Shown: positions 36,746 to 46,517 of the stretch, in pieces
Numbering within the stretch: position 1 is the first letter of the stretch
Layout: every line of letters starts with the position of its first letter
Source: Bacteroidetes bacterium UBA5697
Lineage (GTDB): Bacteria > Bacteroidota > Bacteroidia > B-17B0 > Aurantibacillaceae
Direction: 5' to 3'
DNA: 64,000 nucleotides
NCBI GenBank assembly: GCA_002420145.1
Contig: DIHL01000038.1
Location: 62,001 to 126,000, forward strand
Program-made: the position numbers and the translations under genes
Notes under the pieces: model-generated
The model's database searches: none
Seen by the model: only the letters and a program-made list of their open reading frames with translations
What the model was told of the DNA's origin: nothing

Positions 36746-38266
36746 TTATTTAAACAGTTCAAATACCTGTTTCCTTTTTGTTTTTGCAGTTAACCATTTT
36801 TCATAGTTTTCATTCAATAAATTAGTAGATAATTGTTGACTTGAATGCTTATTATTGATTTGACTATTAATGATTTCTTGAATAATGTTAGTCTCTTCTT
36901 TTGATGTTAGATATTTAGCGTTTGTAATTTTATAAAGTGCTCCTAGTATTTTTTCTTCTAGAGTTGTTAAAATATTTTTTGATTTATTTTTCTTTATTAT
37001 TTGTTTTGAAAGTGAAGATACTAACGTATAATTTTTTAATTCAAAATGTGTAATAATATTAAGCACCTCTATCCTTAGATATACTTGCGGTCTAGCCTCA
37101 TACTCAAATTCATTTAATGTTTTATTAATGAATTTTAAAGCTTTATGAAATTGACCAACATATATTAAAACAATGGCGTGCAAGTAATAAAAATAAATAA
37201 TATGATAAGGCTCAATATCGAGATTCAGTTTTGAGATGTCTTTCTCTATTTCTTTTATTTTATTTAGGGCAGCTTGAAAGTCGTTATTTATTAAATAATA
37301 TTCTAGTTCGTGTGTATTTGTATGAATAAACACGCGTTCTGAAATTACTTCTTTTCTAATATTTATTTTTTTAGGAAATTCTTGTAATACTTTAATGTCT
37401 TCAAAAAATGTAGATTTCGGAAAGATTTTTTTAATAGATAATAGTCTTTTATAAATCGAAACGTAATCTAATGGATTTTCTATAGAATAGGTTTTAGATT
37501 TATTTAAAATATCTATCAATTTCTGAAGATGATCATATTCTTTTTGTTTATCATCAATTGAATAGTAATAATTGGAATAAATTAAATAGTAGAAAATTTT
37601 TGCAGAAAATGATAATGCATTTTTTTCAGATTTTAATTCGGGTTGACATAAAATAGACTTTAGATTCTTTATAACATCAGCTTTTGATTGTTTTTCATTA
37701 TCAGCTTGTATTAAGTTACTTTCATAGTATAAGTCAGTTATGCGTTTAAAGTTATTTAGGAGTAATATATATTTATCTATTTCTAGGTTTACTTCGGCAG
37801 CTTTTTTTAATCCCAATGAATAGCCAGAGCATTTTTTCTTCCAAATTAAGATGTCAATCATTAATTGAAAATTCTCACATTCCTTTGCTAATTCTTCAGC
37901 TTTTGCTATTAGTTTTAACGATTCATGGTATAAGCCTTTATGAAATAAAATTTCAATTGAACTAAGAGTTTGTTTAATTTCTAAATTGTAAGTTTTAGAA
38001 TCGTGAAAAACATTTAAACTTCTTAAAATGAGTTGATATAGGTAATTTTTATCTGCTGATATAAAATCAGGGTTAATTCCAGCTTTTTTTAAATTCTTTT
38101 TTAATTCAACATCATTCTCTTCCTCTGCTTTATCTAATTCATCAAAAAGTGCTACATATTTATTCTGTTCCCCAATAGTATGTCGTTCAGAAAAGATTTT
38201 AAAATACCTCTTTTCCGACATTGAAAGGTTTTTTATGATAACAAAGGCGTTACTGTTTTTTTTCAT
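36746..38266 (-). CDS. Large helical hypothetical protein, possible TPR-like repeats
   Basis: A 506-residue, Lys/Ile/Leu-rich, almost wholly helical protein. The start MKKNSNAFVIIKNLSMSEKR and the phrase KRYFKIFSERH with NYLYQLILRSLNVFH recur in Bacteroidota proteins I have seen only as hypothetical. Its paired amphipathic helices (for example YHESLKLIAKAEELAKECEN and FHKALKFINKTLNEFE) suggest TPR-like repeats and a protein-binding role. No signal peptide follows from the ATG at 38266, which I chose over one 10 codons upstream that adds only a short hydrophobic run. It is convergent with the nitrilase gene. Confidence 0.6.
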   Translation of the reverse strand: MKKNSNAFVIIKNLSMSEKRYFKIFSERHTIGEQNKYVALFDELDKAEEENDVELKKNLKKAGINPDFISADKNYLYQLILRSLNVFHDSKTYNLEIKQTLSSIEILFHKGLYHESLKLIAKAEELAKECENFQLMIDILIWKKKCSGYSLGLKKAAEVNLEIDKYILLLNNFKRITDLYYESNLIQADNEKQSKADVIKNLKSILCQPELKSEKNALSFSAKIFYYLIYSNYYYSIDDKQKEYDHLQKLIDILNKSKTYSIENPLDYVSIYKRLLSIKKIFPKSTFFEDIKVLQEFPKKINIRKEVISERVFIHTNTHELEYYLINNDFQAALNKIKEIEKDISKLNLDIEPYHIIYFYYLHAIVLIYVGQFHKALKFINKTLNEFEYEARPQVYLRIEVLNIITHFELKNYTLVSSLSKQIIKKNKSKNILTTLEEKILGALYKITNAKYLTSKEETNIIQEIINSQINNKHSSQQLSTNLLNENYEKWLTAKTKRKQVFELFK

Positions 38267-38274
38267 ATATATAA

Positions 38275-38289
38275 TCAGACTTACTAAAA
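38275..38289. repeat. Dispersed direct repeat TCAGACTTACTAA, copy 1
   Basis: TCAGACTTACTAAAA lies in the 92-base gap between the divergent helical-protein and choice-of-anchor-L genes. The identical 13-base core recurs at 39861 and 47760 in the same orientation. Confidence 0.6.
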
Positions 38290-38358
38290 GTAACAAAAAA
38301 ACTAAATTTTACAAAAAATAATGAACATAAATTTACATGGTAACTTAGCAACAGTATA

Positions 38359-39858
38359 ATGAGATTTATATATTTATCATCACTTTTTTTATTATTAAAG
38401 CTTTCGCCTGCTCAATTGGTTGTTTCTAATGGGGCAAGCCCTTCTACCCTTGTAAATAGTCTTATAGGTTCTGGAGTAACTGTCTCCAACATAACTTTTC
38501 AGGGTGTTTTTAATTCGGGAGGAGTTTATCAGGCTGGTTCATTTACGGCTTCTGGTACGGTTGCTACTAATTTAGGAATAACATCTGGTGTGGTTCTATG
38601 TACAGGGAAAACCAGCGATATTGTTTTAACTCCTACTACAACTGCTCCAGGAGCATCCAATTTCTCAAGTTCAGGATTATCGTCTACTTGTTCTAATGGA
38701 GAAGTGAGACAAGGCGGAAGCTGTCCAATATATATCAATGATTTAGATGAGCTTGCAGGAACCGTCAATTACTATAACGCAGCAATTCTTGAATTTGACT
38801 TTGTTGCAGCAAATACGAATATATCTTTTAGATATGTTTTTGGTTCAGAAGAATACGATCAAACTGGGAGTTTTGCTATTAATTATAATTGTTCGTCATA
38901 TAATGATAAGTTTGGATTTATCTTAAGTGGCCCTGGGATTTCTGGAGGGCAAGGATACACTAATAATGGTAAAAATATTGCCAGATTATCTAACGGTTCA
39001 GAGGTCTCTATTAACTCAGTTAATAATGGAGTTGTTGGTAGTAATGGAGGATCTCCTTCAGCTGCAAAATGTACAGCAGCAAATTCATCTTGGCTTAATG
39101 GTTCAGCGACGGCTGAGTTTAATGGACCCATTTATGGAATTCAATTTAATGGAAACACAAAAGTTTTAACAGCGAGCCAATCGGGTTTAACTGCAGGAAG
39201 TACGTATCATATTAAATTAATAATTACAGATGCAAATGATGGTGCTTATGATAGTGGCGTATTTATTGAAGCAGGAAGTTTCAGTTCTCCTATAACATTA
39301 CCTGTTACGCTAATTGATTTTAAAGGCAAATGTGACAATCATGGAATTCAATTAAATTGGTTTACGGCTTCAGAGAAAGACAATCAAAGATTTGTGATAG
39401 AACGTTCTGAAGATGGAATTAATTTTAAAAGAATTGGTGAAATACCAGGATCGGTTTCAACTAATTATATTCAGCAGTATTTTTTCTATGACCAAAGCCC
39501 AAGTTCTGCCTTAAATTATTATAGATTAAAACAACAAGATTTTAATGGAGAGCTTACCGTTTTTAAAATAATTTCTGTAGATGCTTCATGTTTAAGCCAA
39601 CAAAAGCTTGAGTTTTCTCTTTACCCAAATCCAGTGAATCAGAATATATTTATAGACTTTAATTTAGATGATGATACTGATATGTCTTTTGAGGTTTCTA
39701 ATTCTATGGGTCAAATTGTAAAAACCATATTTAATAAGAGGTATGAAGAAGGTTTTCAAAATTTAAATATAGATGTAAGTGATCTTTGCTCAGGAGTATA
39801 TTATTTTAAGTCATATTCAAATATCAAAACTAAAGTCTTAAAATTTGTAAAACTATAA
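38359..39858 (+). CDS. Secreted choice-of-anchor-L protein with T9SS sorting domain
   Basis: A 499-residue exported protein. The signal peptide (~1-18) ends LSPAQ. The choice-of-anchor-L domain (~20-310) starts VVSNGASPSTLVNSLIGSG and includes GITSGVVLCTGK, AILEFDFVAANTNISFRYVF, the diagnostic FGSEEYD, GFILSGPGISGG and ITDANDGAYDSGVFIEAG. A T9SS cargo linker (LPVTLIDFKGKCDNHGIQLN) leads to the sorting domain, LYPNPVNQNIFIDF with SNSMGQIVKTI and LCSGVYYFKS. Choice-of-anchor-L proteins are surface or released adhesin-like proteins; the ligand is unknown. The gene is flanked on both sides by copies of a 13-base direct repeat. Confidence 0.9.
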   Translation: MRFIYLSSLFLLLKLSPAQLVVSNGASPSTLVNSLIGSGVTVSNITFQGVFNSGGVYQAGSFTASGTVATNLGITSGVVLCTGKTSDIVLTPTTTAPGASNFSSSGLSSTCSNGEVRQGGSCPIYINDLDELAGTVNYYNAAILEFDFVAANTNISFRYVFGSEEYDQTGSFAINYNCSSYNDKFGFILSGPGISGGQGYTNNGKNIARLSNGSEVSINSVNNGVVGSNGGSPSAAKCTAANSSWLNGSATAEFNGPIYGIQFNGNTKVLTASQSGLTAGSTYHIKLIITDANDGAYDSGVFIEAGSFSSPITLPVTLIDFKGKCDNHGIQLNWFTASEKDNQRFVIERSEDGINFKRIGEIPGSVSTNYIQQYFFYDQSPSSALNYYRLKQQDFNGELTVFKIISVDASCLSQQKLEFSLYPNPVNQNIFIDFNLDDDTDMSFEVSNSMGQIVKTIFNKRYEEGFQNLNIDVSDLCSGVYYFKSYSNIKTKVLKFVKL

Positions 39859-39860
39859 TT

Positions 39861-39875
39861 TCAGACTTACTAAAA
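39861..39875. repeat. Dispersed direct repeat TCAGACTTACTAA, copy 2
   Basis: It starts 2 bases after the choice-of-anchor-L stop and shares TCAGACTTACTAAAA with copy 1. It also forms the upstream border of the ilv operon region. Confidence 0.6.
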
Positions 39876-39912
39876 ATGTTTCTTTAAAATTTAAAAGTAA
39901 ACAACAATTATA

Positions 39913-39920
39913 TACTTTTG
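39913..39920 (+). promoter_or_regulatory. Candidate promoter (-7 element) of the ilv operon
   Basis: TACTTTTG matches TAnnTTTG and would start transcription roughly 10 bases before the leader-peptide ATG. No exact -33 TTG is seen upstream. Confidence 0.5.
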
Positions 39921-39937
39921 TCTTATCTGTTACAATT

Positions 39938-39985
39938 ATGAAAAATAATACAACATATATTAATATTATTATTTCACTCTCATAG
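39938..39985 (+). CDS. Ile-rich leader peptide of the ilv operon
   Basis: A 15-codon reading frame encodes MKNNTTYINIIISLS, with four isoleucines (ATT at 39959, 39965, 39968, 39971), one leucine and two threonines near its end. It lies between the promoter-like TACTTTTG and an intrinsic terminator 33 bases after its stop, upstream of ilvE. The composition and position fit ribosome-mediated attenuation by charged tRNA-Ile. It is too small for routine gene calling. Translation is inferred from context. Confidence 0.65.
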   Translation: MKNNTTYINIIISLS

Positions 39986-39986
39986 A

Positions 39987-40046
39987 GGGAAGGATATTGT
40001 TATGAAAACAAAACAACTAAGCCTTTCTGACGAGAAAGGCTTTTTT
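39987..40046 (+). promoter_or_regulatory. Transcription attenuator of the ilvEDBNCA operon
   Basis: The terminator stem is AAGCCTTTC (40019-40027) with GAAAGGCTT (40034-40042), a 6-base loop and six T (40041-40046), 34 bases before ilvE. GGGAAGG (39987-39993), directly after the leader stop codon, can pair with CCTTTCT (40022-40028; five Watson-Crick and two G-U pairs) and would block the terminator. A ribosome stalled at the Ile codons leaves this segment free; a ribosome at the stop codon covers it. A small CTCT/AGAG hairpin (39977-39987) may serve as the protector stem. Confidence 0.65.
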
Positions 40047-40080
40047 ATTTACTAATAATTTAAAATCTAAAAAATAAAAC

Positions 40081-40971
40081 ATGTATTACAACGACAACAC
40101 AGTAGTTTTCTTTAACGGAGAATGGGTAAAGGCAAAAGATTTAATGGTGAGTCCATATGTGCAGGTTATGCACTACGGTAGTGGAGTATTTGAAGGGATC
40201 CGTTCATATGCTACGCCCGATGGCACTAGAATATTTAAATCAGATGAGCATTATAAGCGCTTATTGTATTCTGCTGAAAAAATGCACTTAAAGGTTAATT
40301 ACTCCGCCGAGGAGTTTACTCAGTTAACCTATCAACTACTCGAAAAAAATAATTTGAGTAATGCATACATTCGTCCTTTAGTATTTGCTGGGGCTAATAT
40401 GTCGTTAACGCCAACAGATGAAGTACACGTGATGTTATGCGCCTGGGAGTGGGGAAAATATTTAGGTGATAAGTTATTAGATGTTACTATATCATCTTAT
40501 CAGCGTCCAAATCCTAAGTCTTGTCATGTGGAAGCTAAGGTTATTGGTCATTATGTAAACTCTATTTTGGCTACAACAGAGGCGAAGAATAAAGGTTTTG
40601 ATGAAGCTTTATTGTTAGATGCAAATGGTCATGTTGCCGAAGGGCCTGGAGCGAACTTCTTTTTTGAGAAGGACGAAGCATTATATACATCTCCATTAGG
40701 AAATATATTACCTGGAATCACTCGCGCTACGATTTTTGAATTGTGTGATGAATTAGGGTTTAAACTAGTCGAAAAATATTTTACGCCTGAAGAAGTTAAA
40801 GGAGCTGATAGTGCTTTCTTTACTGGAACTGCTGCAGAAGTAGCAGGTATAGCTTCATTGGATAAAGTACCATTTAAATTAAATTGGGAAGATTCATTAG
40901 GATATATACTTCAAGCTAAATACGCACGTCGTGTTGCATTTAACGAATACGGAAATTTCTCATTAGTATAA
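40081..40971 (+). CDS. ilvE: Branched-chain amino-acid aminotransferase
   Basis: Performs the last step of Ile, Leu and Val synthesis by transamination with glutamate. This class IV PLP enzyme (296 residues) starts MYYNDNTVVFFNGEWVKAKD. It has the conserved YGSGVFEGIRSY, IRPLVFAGA, the PLP-Lys region CHVEAKVIGHYVNSILA, GFDEALLLDANGHVAEGPG and LPGITRATIFELC. It is the group typical of bacterial IlvE rather than D-amino-acid transaminase. It is first in an operon with ilvD 10 bases downstream and is preceded by an attenuator. Confidence 0.96.
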   Translation: MYYNDNTVVFFNGEWVKAKDLMVSPYVQVMHYGSGVFEGIRSYATPDGTRIFKSDEHYKRLLYSAEKMHLKVNYSAEEFTQLTYQLLEKNNLSNAYIRPLVFAGANMSLTPTDEVHVMLCAWEWGKYLGDKLLDVTISSYQRPNPKSCHVEAKVIGHYVNSILATTEAKNKGFDEALLLDANGHVAEGPGANFFFEKDEALYTSPLGNILPGITRATIFELCDELGFKLVEKYFTPEEVKGADSAFFTGTAAEVAGIASLDKVPFKLNWEDSLGYILQAKYARRVAFNEYGNFSLV

Positions 40972-40981
40972 AATATAAATT

Positions 40982-42655
40982 ATGGAATTAAATCGCTATA
41001 GTAAAACAGTTACTCAAGATGAGTCTCAACCAGCTTCTCAAGCTATGCTATATGGCATAGGCTTAACAGAAGAGGATATGAAAAAGCCACAAGTTGGCAT
41101 CGCTTCTACTTGGTATGAAGGGAATACTTGTAACATACACCTGAATGGATTATCGGCTTTTGTAAAAGATGGCGTGCGTAAAAACGGCATGGTTGGTTTA
41201 CAGTTTAATACAATAGGTATAAGCGACGGTATCACTAACGGAACGGAAGGTATGCGTTACTCTTTAGTGTCTCGCGAAATAATTGCAGACTCAGTTGAAG
41301 CTGTTACGGCAGCTCATTATTATGATGGTTTAATAACGATAGCGGGGTGTGATAAAAACATGCCTGGTGTTACTATGGCCATGATACGTGTTAATCGCCC
41401 ATCAATCATGGTTTATGGAGGTACCATCGCTTCAGGAAATTATAAAGGCAAAAAGTTAAATATCGTTTCAGCATTTGAAGCTTTAGGAGAAAAATATGCG
41501 GGCAAAATATCTGATGAAGATTTTAAAGGTGTTGTAAAAAATGCTTGTCCTGGGGCTGGCGCTTGTGGTGGTATGTACACGGCAAACACCATGTCATCTG
41601 CCATAGAAGCAATGGGTTTAAGTTTACCATATAGTTCTTCAAATCCTGCATTAAGTGATGATAAAAAAGAAGAATGTTTAAAAGCAGGAGAGTATTTAAA
41701 AGTACTATTAGAAAAAAATATAAAACCTTCAGACATATTATCTAAAAAAGCGTTTGAAAATGCTTTAACGGTAGTAGTTGTATTAGGTGGTTCTACAAAT
41801 GCAGTCTTACATTTATTAGCGATGGCAAAAACTGCTAATGTGGATTTTACATTAGAAGATGTTACTAGAGTAAATGCCAAAACACCTGTATTAGCTGACT
41901 TAAAACCAAGTGGTAAATACTTAATGGAAGATGTATTTGCTATTGGTGGTGTGCCAGCGGTAATGAAATATTTATTGCAACAGGGATTATTACATGGAGA
42001 TTGTTTAACTGTAACTGGAAAAACCATCAAAGAAAATTTAGATTCGGTGAATGCATTGCCAGATGGACAAGATGTAATATTACCTGTGACTAATCCAGTA
42101 AAGGCAAACGGACATTTAAGAATATTATATGGAAATCTAGCCCCTGAAGGTTCTGTCGCAAAAATAACAGGCAAAGAAGGTGAATCATTTACTGGACCAG
42201 CAATTGTTTTTGAAAATGAATTTGAATGCATCAAAGGAATACGTGAAGGAAAAGTAAAAGCTGGCCAAGTATTAGTCATCCGAAATGAAGGACCAAAGGG
42301 TGGGCCAGGTATGCCAGAAATGTTGAAACCTACTTCTGCATTAATTGGCGCAGGTTTAGGAAACAGTGTCGCATTAATTACTGATGGTCGTTTTTCTGGA
42401 GGTACACATGGATTTGTAGTTGGTCATGTAAGTCCAGAAGCATTTGATGGCGGACCAATAGCCTTAGTAAAAGACGGAGATATAATAACAATTGATGCAG
42501 TGAACAATAAAATCGATGTTCAATTATCAAACGAAGAGTTAGCTGAAAGAAAAAAACAATGGCAACAACCTGAATTGAAAGTAAAGTTTGGCGTGCTTTA
42601 TAAATATGCTAAACAAGTTAGCTCAGCTAGTAAAGGTTGTTTAACCGATTTATAA
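40982..42655 (+). CDS. ilvD: Dihydroxy-acid dehydratase
   Basis: Dehydrates dihydroxy acids to the 2-oxo acid precursors of Val, Leu and Ile, using an iron-sulfur cluster and Mg2+. The 557-residue protein has the three cluster cysteines in [25 protein letters not shown] and [35 protein letters not shown] and the C-terminal [20 protein letters not shown], with the catalytic serine, follow. It lies 10 bases after ilvE and 7 bases before ilvB. Confidence 0.98.
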   Translation: MELNRYSKTVTQDESQPASQAMLYGIGLTEEDMKKPQVGIASTWYEGNTCNIHLNGLSAFVKDGVRKNGMVGLQFNTIGISDGITNGTEGMRYSLVSREIIADSVEAVTAAHYYDGLITIAGCDKNMPGVTMAMIRVNRPSIMVYGGTIASGNYKGKKLNIVSAFEALGEKYAGKISDEDFKGVVKNACPGAGACGGMYTANTMSSAIEAMGLSLPYSSSNPALSDDKKEECLKAGEYLKVLLEKNIKPSDILSKKAFENALTVVVVLGGSTNAVLHLLAMAKTANVDFTLEDVTRVNAKTPVLADLKPSGKYLMEDVFAIGGVPAVMKYLLQQGLLHGDCLTVTGKTIKENLDSVNALPDGQDVILPVTNPVKANGHLRILYGNLAPEGSVAKITGKEGESFTGPAIVFENEFECIKGIREGKVKAGQVLVIRNEGPKGGPGMPEMLKPTSALIGAGLGNSVALITDGRFSGGTHGFVVGHVSPEAFDGGPIALVKDGDIITIDAVNNKIDVQLSNEELAERKKQWQQPELKVKFGVLYKYAKQVSSASKGCLTDL

Positions 42656-42662
42656 TTTTAAA

Positions 42663-44372
42663 ATGAAAAAACATAATAAATATCAAACAGAAGTAACAGG
42701 TGCAGAAGCGGCGATATTATCATTGTTAGATGCTCAAGTAACTGATGTATTTGGTTATCCAGGAGGCGCTATCATGCCAGTGTATGATGCTCTTTATGAT
42801 TACATGGATCAATTAAATCATTATTTGGTTCGTCATGAACAAGGCGCAACGCATGCGGCACAAGGTTATTCCAGAGTGTCTGGAAAGCCAGGTGTTGTAT
42901 TTGCAACATCAGGACCAGGAGCCACTAATTTAATAACAGGCATAGCCGATGCACAAATAGATTCAACTCCGTTAGTTTGTATCACAGGTCAAGTGCATTC
43001 TCATTTATTAGGAACTGATGCTTTTCAGGAAACAGATGTAGTAGGTATATCGATGCCTGTTACGAAATGGAATATACAAGTAACGAAGGCAGAAGATATA
43101 GCGCCAGCTATAGCTAAAGCTTTTTATATCGCAACATCAGGTCGTCCAGGCCCTGTGTTGGTTGATATCACTAAAGATGCTCAGTTTGGGAAAACAAAAT
43201 ATGTTTATGAAAAATGCGAAAGCATCAGAAGTTATTTCCCTTGCCCTAAAGTGAATGAAGAGGAAGTTTCAAAAGCAGCTGAATTAATTAATAACGCTCA
43301 GCGTCCTTATATACTATGTGGTCATGGCGTGTTATTATCAGGTGCCGAAAAACAATTATTAGATTTAGCTGAAAAAGCGAATATCCCAGTAGCATCAACT
43401 TTATTAGGTTTGGGAGCTTTTCCTCCAACTCATGAATTATATGTTGGCTACTTAGGAATGCATGGAAATTATGGCCCAAATTTATTGACGAATGAATGTG
43501 ATGTTTTAATTGCCATAGGAATGCGTTTTGATGATCGCGTAACAGGTAATGTTTCTAAATATGCTAAGCAAGCTAAGGTGGTTCATTTCGAAATCGATCC
43601 TTCTGAAGTAAATAAAATCATACATGCAGATGTGGCTGTATTAGGTGATGCGAAAGAAGCTTTAGAATTATTATTACCGAAAGTAAAATCTCAAAAACAT
43701 ACCGCGTGGTTACAAAAATTTACAGATTGTACTAAAGTAGAATTTGAAAAGGTTGTAAAAAATGCTGTTAATCCAGCTACAGAAAAATTAAGAATGGCTG
43801 AAGTTATTCATCAGTTTCATCAATTGAGTGATGGTAATGCTATTGTGGTAACGGATGTTGGACAACATCAAATGATTACCTCTCGTTACTATAAATTTAA
43901 TCAACCAAACCATAATGTCACTTCAGGTGGATTAGGAACTATGGGTTTTGGATTACCTGCTGCAGTGGGCGCTAAAGTAGCACAGCCAAACAAAGAAGTG
44001 GTAGCGGTTTTAGGTGATGGTGGTTTTCAGATGACGATACAAGAATTAGGAACCATCATGCAAAGTAACATTCCTGTAAAGATTTTAGTATTGAATAATA
44101 ACTTCTTAGGAATGGTTCGTCAATGGCAACAGTTGTTTTTTGACAGACGCTATTCATTTACAGAAATGAAAAATCCAAATTTTGTGGCAATAGCAAATGG
44201 GTATAATATTAAAGGAAAAAAAGTGACAGAAAGAAAAAATTTAAAAGAGGCATTAAAGGAAATGTATGAATCGAAGGAAGCCTATTTGTTAGAGGTTGTA
44301 GTAGAAAACGAAGAAAATGTTTTTCCTATGATAACTACAGGAGCAAGTGTTTCAGAAATAATATTAGAATAA
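42663..44372 (+). CDS. ilvB: Acetolactate synthase, catalytic subunit
   Basis: Joins pyruvate with pyruvate or 2-oxobutyrate to give acetolactate or acetohydroxybutyrate. The 569-residue ThDP enzyme has the catalytic Glu in LVRHEQGATHAAQGYSR. FATSGPGATNLITGIADAQI, GRPGPVLVDITKD, the FAD-region IAIGMRFDDRVTGN, the ThDP motif VLGDGGFQMTIQELGTI with LNNNFLGMVRQWQ, and the overall domain order are those of IlvB/IlvI. The small subunit ilvN begins 4 bases after its stop. Confidence 0.97.
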   Translation: MKKHNKYQTEVTGAEAAILSLLDAQVTDVFGYPGGAIMPVYDALYDYMDQLNHYLVRHEQGATHAAQGYSRVSGKPGVVFATSGPGATNLITGIADAQIDSTPLVCITGQVHSHLLGTDAFQETDVVGISMPVTKWNIQVTKAEDIAPAIAKAFYIATSGRPGPVLVDITKDAQFGKTKYVYEKCESIRSYFPCPKVNEEEVSKAAELINNAQRPYILCGHGVLLSGAEKQLLDLAEKANIPVASTLLGLGAFPPTHELYVGYLGMHGNYGPNLLTNECDVLIAIGMRFDDRVTGNVSKYAKQAKVVHFEIDPSEVNKIIHADVAVLGDAKEALELLLPKVKSQKHTAWLQKFTDCTKVEFEKVVKNAVNPATEKLRMAEVIHQFHQLSDGNAIVVTDVGQHQMITSRYYKFNQPNHNVTSGGLGTMGFGLPAAVGAKVAQPNKEVVAVLGDGGFQMTIQELGTIMQSNIPVKILVLNNNFLGMVRQWQQLFFDRRYSFTEMKNPNFVAIANGYNIKGKKVTERKNLKEALKEMYESKEAYLLEVVVENEENVFPMITTGASVSEIILE

Positions 44373-44376
44373 CATC

Positions 44377-44931
44377 ATGGAAAATACATACACATTATCT
44401 GTTTTTACAGAAGATAAAATCGGTTTATTAAATAGAATAACCATTATATTTACAAGAAGACACATTAACATCGAAAGCATCACAGCTAGCGAAAGTGAAG
44501 TAAAAGGAATCTATCGTTACACGATTGTTGTAACTGTTTCTCAAGAACAAGTTGAAAAATTAGTTGGGCAAATTGAAAAACAAGTAGAAGTTTTAAAGGC
44601 ATTCTATCATATCAATAACGATATCCTATCTCGCGAAATGGCTTTATATAAAGTATCAGCAGATGCTTTAAAAGAAAATGAATTATTTACACGGATAGTC
44701 AATGAGAATCACGCAAAAATATTGAGTATTTCCCCCGAATATATTGTTGTAGAAAAAACGGGAGATGAGCGAGAAATAAAACATTTATTCAACGACTTAG
44801 AAAAATTTGGCATGCTTGAATTTGTCAGAAGCGGAAGGGTAGCTATCACCAAGCCAATGAAAACGTTAAATACCTTTTTAAAAGAAGTAGAAAACAATAG
44901 CAAAACAACTGTTAAACATTTTAATAACTAA
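44377..44931 (+). CDS. ilvN: Acetolactate synthase, regulatory subunit
   Basis: The regulatory partner of IlvB, giving valine feedback. The 184-residue protein has an N-terminal ACT domain (LSVFTEDKIGLLNRITIIF and RRHINIESITAS) and a second ACT-like C-terminal domain. The length matches the larger IlvH-type subunits. It starts 4 bases after ilvB. The 92-base gap to ilvC contains a large hairpin. Confidence 0.95.
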   Translation: MENTYTLSVFTEDKIGLLNRITIIFTRRHINIESITASESEVKGIYRYTIVVTVSQEQVEKLVGQIEKQVEVLKAFYHINNDILSREMALYKVSADALKENELFTRIVNENHAKILSISPEYIVVEKTGDEREIKHLFNDLEKFGMLEFVRSGRVAITKPMKTLNTFLKEVENNSKTTVKHFNN

Positions 44932-44940
44932 TTATATGAA

Positions 44941-44989
44941 ATAACCATGTTGCCTTTAGTGAAAGCATTATTAGTGATAACATGGTTAT
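44941..44989 (+). repeat. Intercistronic hairpin between ilvN and ilvC
   Basis: A perfect 11-bp inverted repeat, ATAACCATGTT (44941-44951) with AACATGGTTAT (44979-44989), has a 27-base loop that can itself form GC-TTT/AAA-GC pairing. No T-run follows, so it is more likely an mRNA processing or stability element than a terminator. Confidence 0.6.
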
Positions 44990-45023
44990 AGCATATGACA
45001 ATTAAAAACAATAAAATAAACAT

Positions 45024-46493
45024 ATGAAAAATTATTTCAACACATTACCTCTTAGATTACAACTTGAACAATTAGGTGTATGTGAATTCATGGATCAATC
45101 AGAATTTACAGATGGTGTATCTGCTCTCAAAAATAAAAAAGTAGTGATTGTTGGTTGCGGAGCTCAAGGATTAAATCAAGGTTTAAATATGAGAGACTCT
45201 GGTTTAGATATTTCTTATGCATTGCGCGCAGATGCAATCAGTCAGAAGAGAGCTTCTTTTTTGAATGCTACAGAAAATGGATTTAAAGTTGGAACTTATG
45301 AAGAGCTAATACCAACAGCTGACTTAGTGTGTAATTTAACTCCTGATAAGCAACATAAGTCAGTTGTAACAGCTATCATGCCTTTAATGAAAAAGGGATC
45401 GACTTTGTCTTACTCTCATGGTTTTAACATTGTAGAAGAAGGTATGCAAATACGTAAAGACATTACAGTTATCATGTGTGCTCCAAAATGTCCGGGCTCT
45501 GAAGTTCGTGAAGAATATAAAAGAGGATTTGGTGTACCAACTTTAATAGCTGTTCATCCAGAAAATGATCCAAACGGAGAAGGATTAAACCAAGCCAAAG
45601 CTTATGCAGTTGCAACGGGTGGTCATAGAGCAGGAGTTTTAAATTCATCATTTGTTGCCGAAGTAAAATCTGATTTAATGGGTGAGCAAACTATTTTGTG
45701 TGGGATGTTGCAAACTGGCTCTATATTATGTTTTGATAAAATGGTAGAGAAGGGAATAGAACCAGGTTATGCTTCTAAGTTAGTTCAATATGGTTGGGAA
45801 ACAATCACCGAAGCTTTAAAACATGGAGGAATAACTAACATGATGGATCGTTTAAATAATCCTTCAAAAATAAAAGCATATGAACTAGCAGAAGAATTGA
45901 AATCTATTTTACGTCCATTATTTCAAAAACATATGGATGATATTTTATCTGGTGATTTTTCTAAAAACATGATGGCTGATTGGGCAAATGATGATGCTAA
46001 TTTATTAAGCTGGAGAGCAGCAACTGCTAAAACTAATTTTGAAAAAACTTCTGCAACTACTTCAACGATATCTGAGCAAGAATATTTTGATCATGGTGTA
46101 TTGATGATTGCAATGGTGAAAGCTGGTGTTGAGTTAGCTTTTGAAACAATGACTGAATCCGGGATCATTGAAGAATCAGCTTATTACGAATCATTGCATG
46201 AGTTGCCTTTAATAGCAAACACGGTTGCGCGAAAAAAGTTGTATGAAATGAATAGAATCATTTCTGATACGGCTGAATATGGCTGTTATTTATTTGACCA
46301 TGCATGTAAGCCTTTATTAAAGGACTTTATGAAGACCGTTAATACTGATGTTATAGGAAAGCCTTTTGCAACTTTTAATGCAGTTGATAATAAATTGTTA
46401 ATTGCAGTGAATCAAAGCATCAGAAATCATCCAATAGAGGAGGTTGGTGCTTGGCTAAGAGAATCGATGACTGAAATGAAAAAGATAGGGTAA
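45024..46493 (+). CDS. ilvC: Ketol-acid reductoisomerase (class II, long form)
   Basis: Isomerises and reduces acetohydroxy acids to dihydroxy acids with NADPH. The 489-residue length marks the class II enzyme with a duplicated knotted C-terminal domain, as in enteric bacteria. The Rossmann region [50 protein letters not shown] and [19 protein letters not shown] with its metal-binding acidic residues are visible. It lies downstream of a hairpin and 24 bases before ilvA in the same operon. Confidence 0.96.
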   Translation: MKNYFNTLPLRLQLEQLGVCEFMDQSEFTDGVSALKNKKVVIVGCGAQGLNQGLNMRDSGLDISYALRADAISQKRASFLNATENGFKVGTYEELIPTADLVCNLTPDKQHKSVVTAIMPLMKKGSTLSYSHGFNIVEEGMQIRKDITVIMCAPKCPGSEVREEYKRGFGVPTLIAVHPENDPNGEGLNQAKAYAVATGGHRAGVLNSSFVAEVKSDLMGEQTILCGMLQTGSILCFDKMVEKGIEPGYASKLVQYGWETITEALKHGGITNMMDRLNNPSKIKAYELAEELKSILRPLFQKHMDDILSGDFSKNMMADWANDDANLLSWRAATAKTNFEKTSATTSTISEQEYFDHGVLMIAMVKAGVELAFETMTESGIIEESAYYESLHELPLIANTVARKKLYEMNRIISDTAEYGCYLFDHACKPLLKDFMKTVNTDVIGKPFATFNAVDNKLLIAVNQSIRNHPIEEVGAWLRESMTEMKKIG

Positions 46494-46517
46494 TAGATTA
46501 AGAAAATAAAAAACAAC

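Noticed and set aside
40002..40055. Second short frame (MKTKQLSLSDEKGFFIY) over the ilv terminator
   Set aside because: It runs through the terminator stem and T-run, lacks Ile/Val/Leu runs and begins after the antiterminator segment, so it cannot serve as the leader peptide.
41440..42279. 279-codon minus-strand open frame inside ilvD
   Set aside because: It lies wholly opposite a well-conserved gene, its translation is Pro/Phe/Ser-rich without motifs, and it has no promoter.
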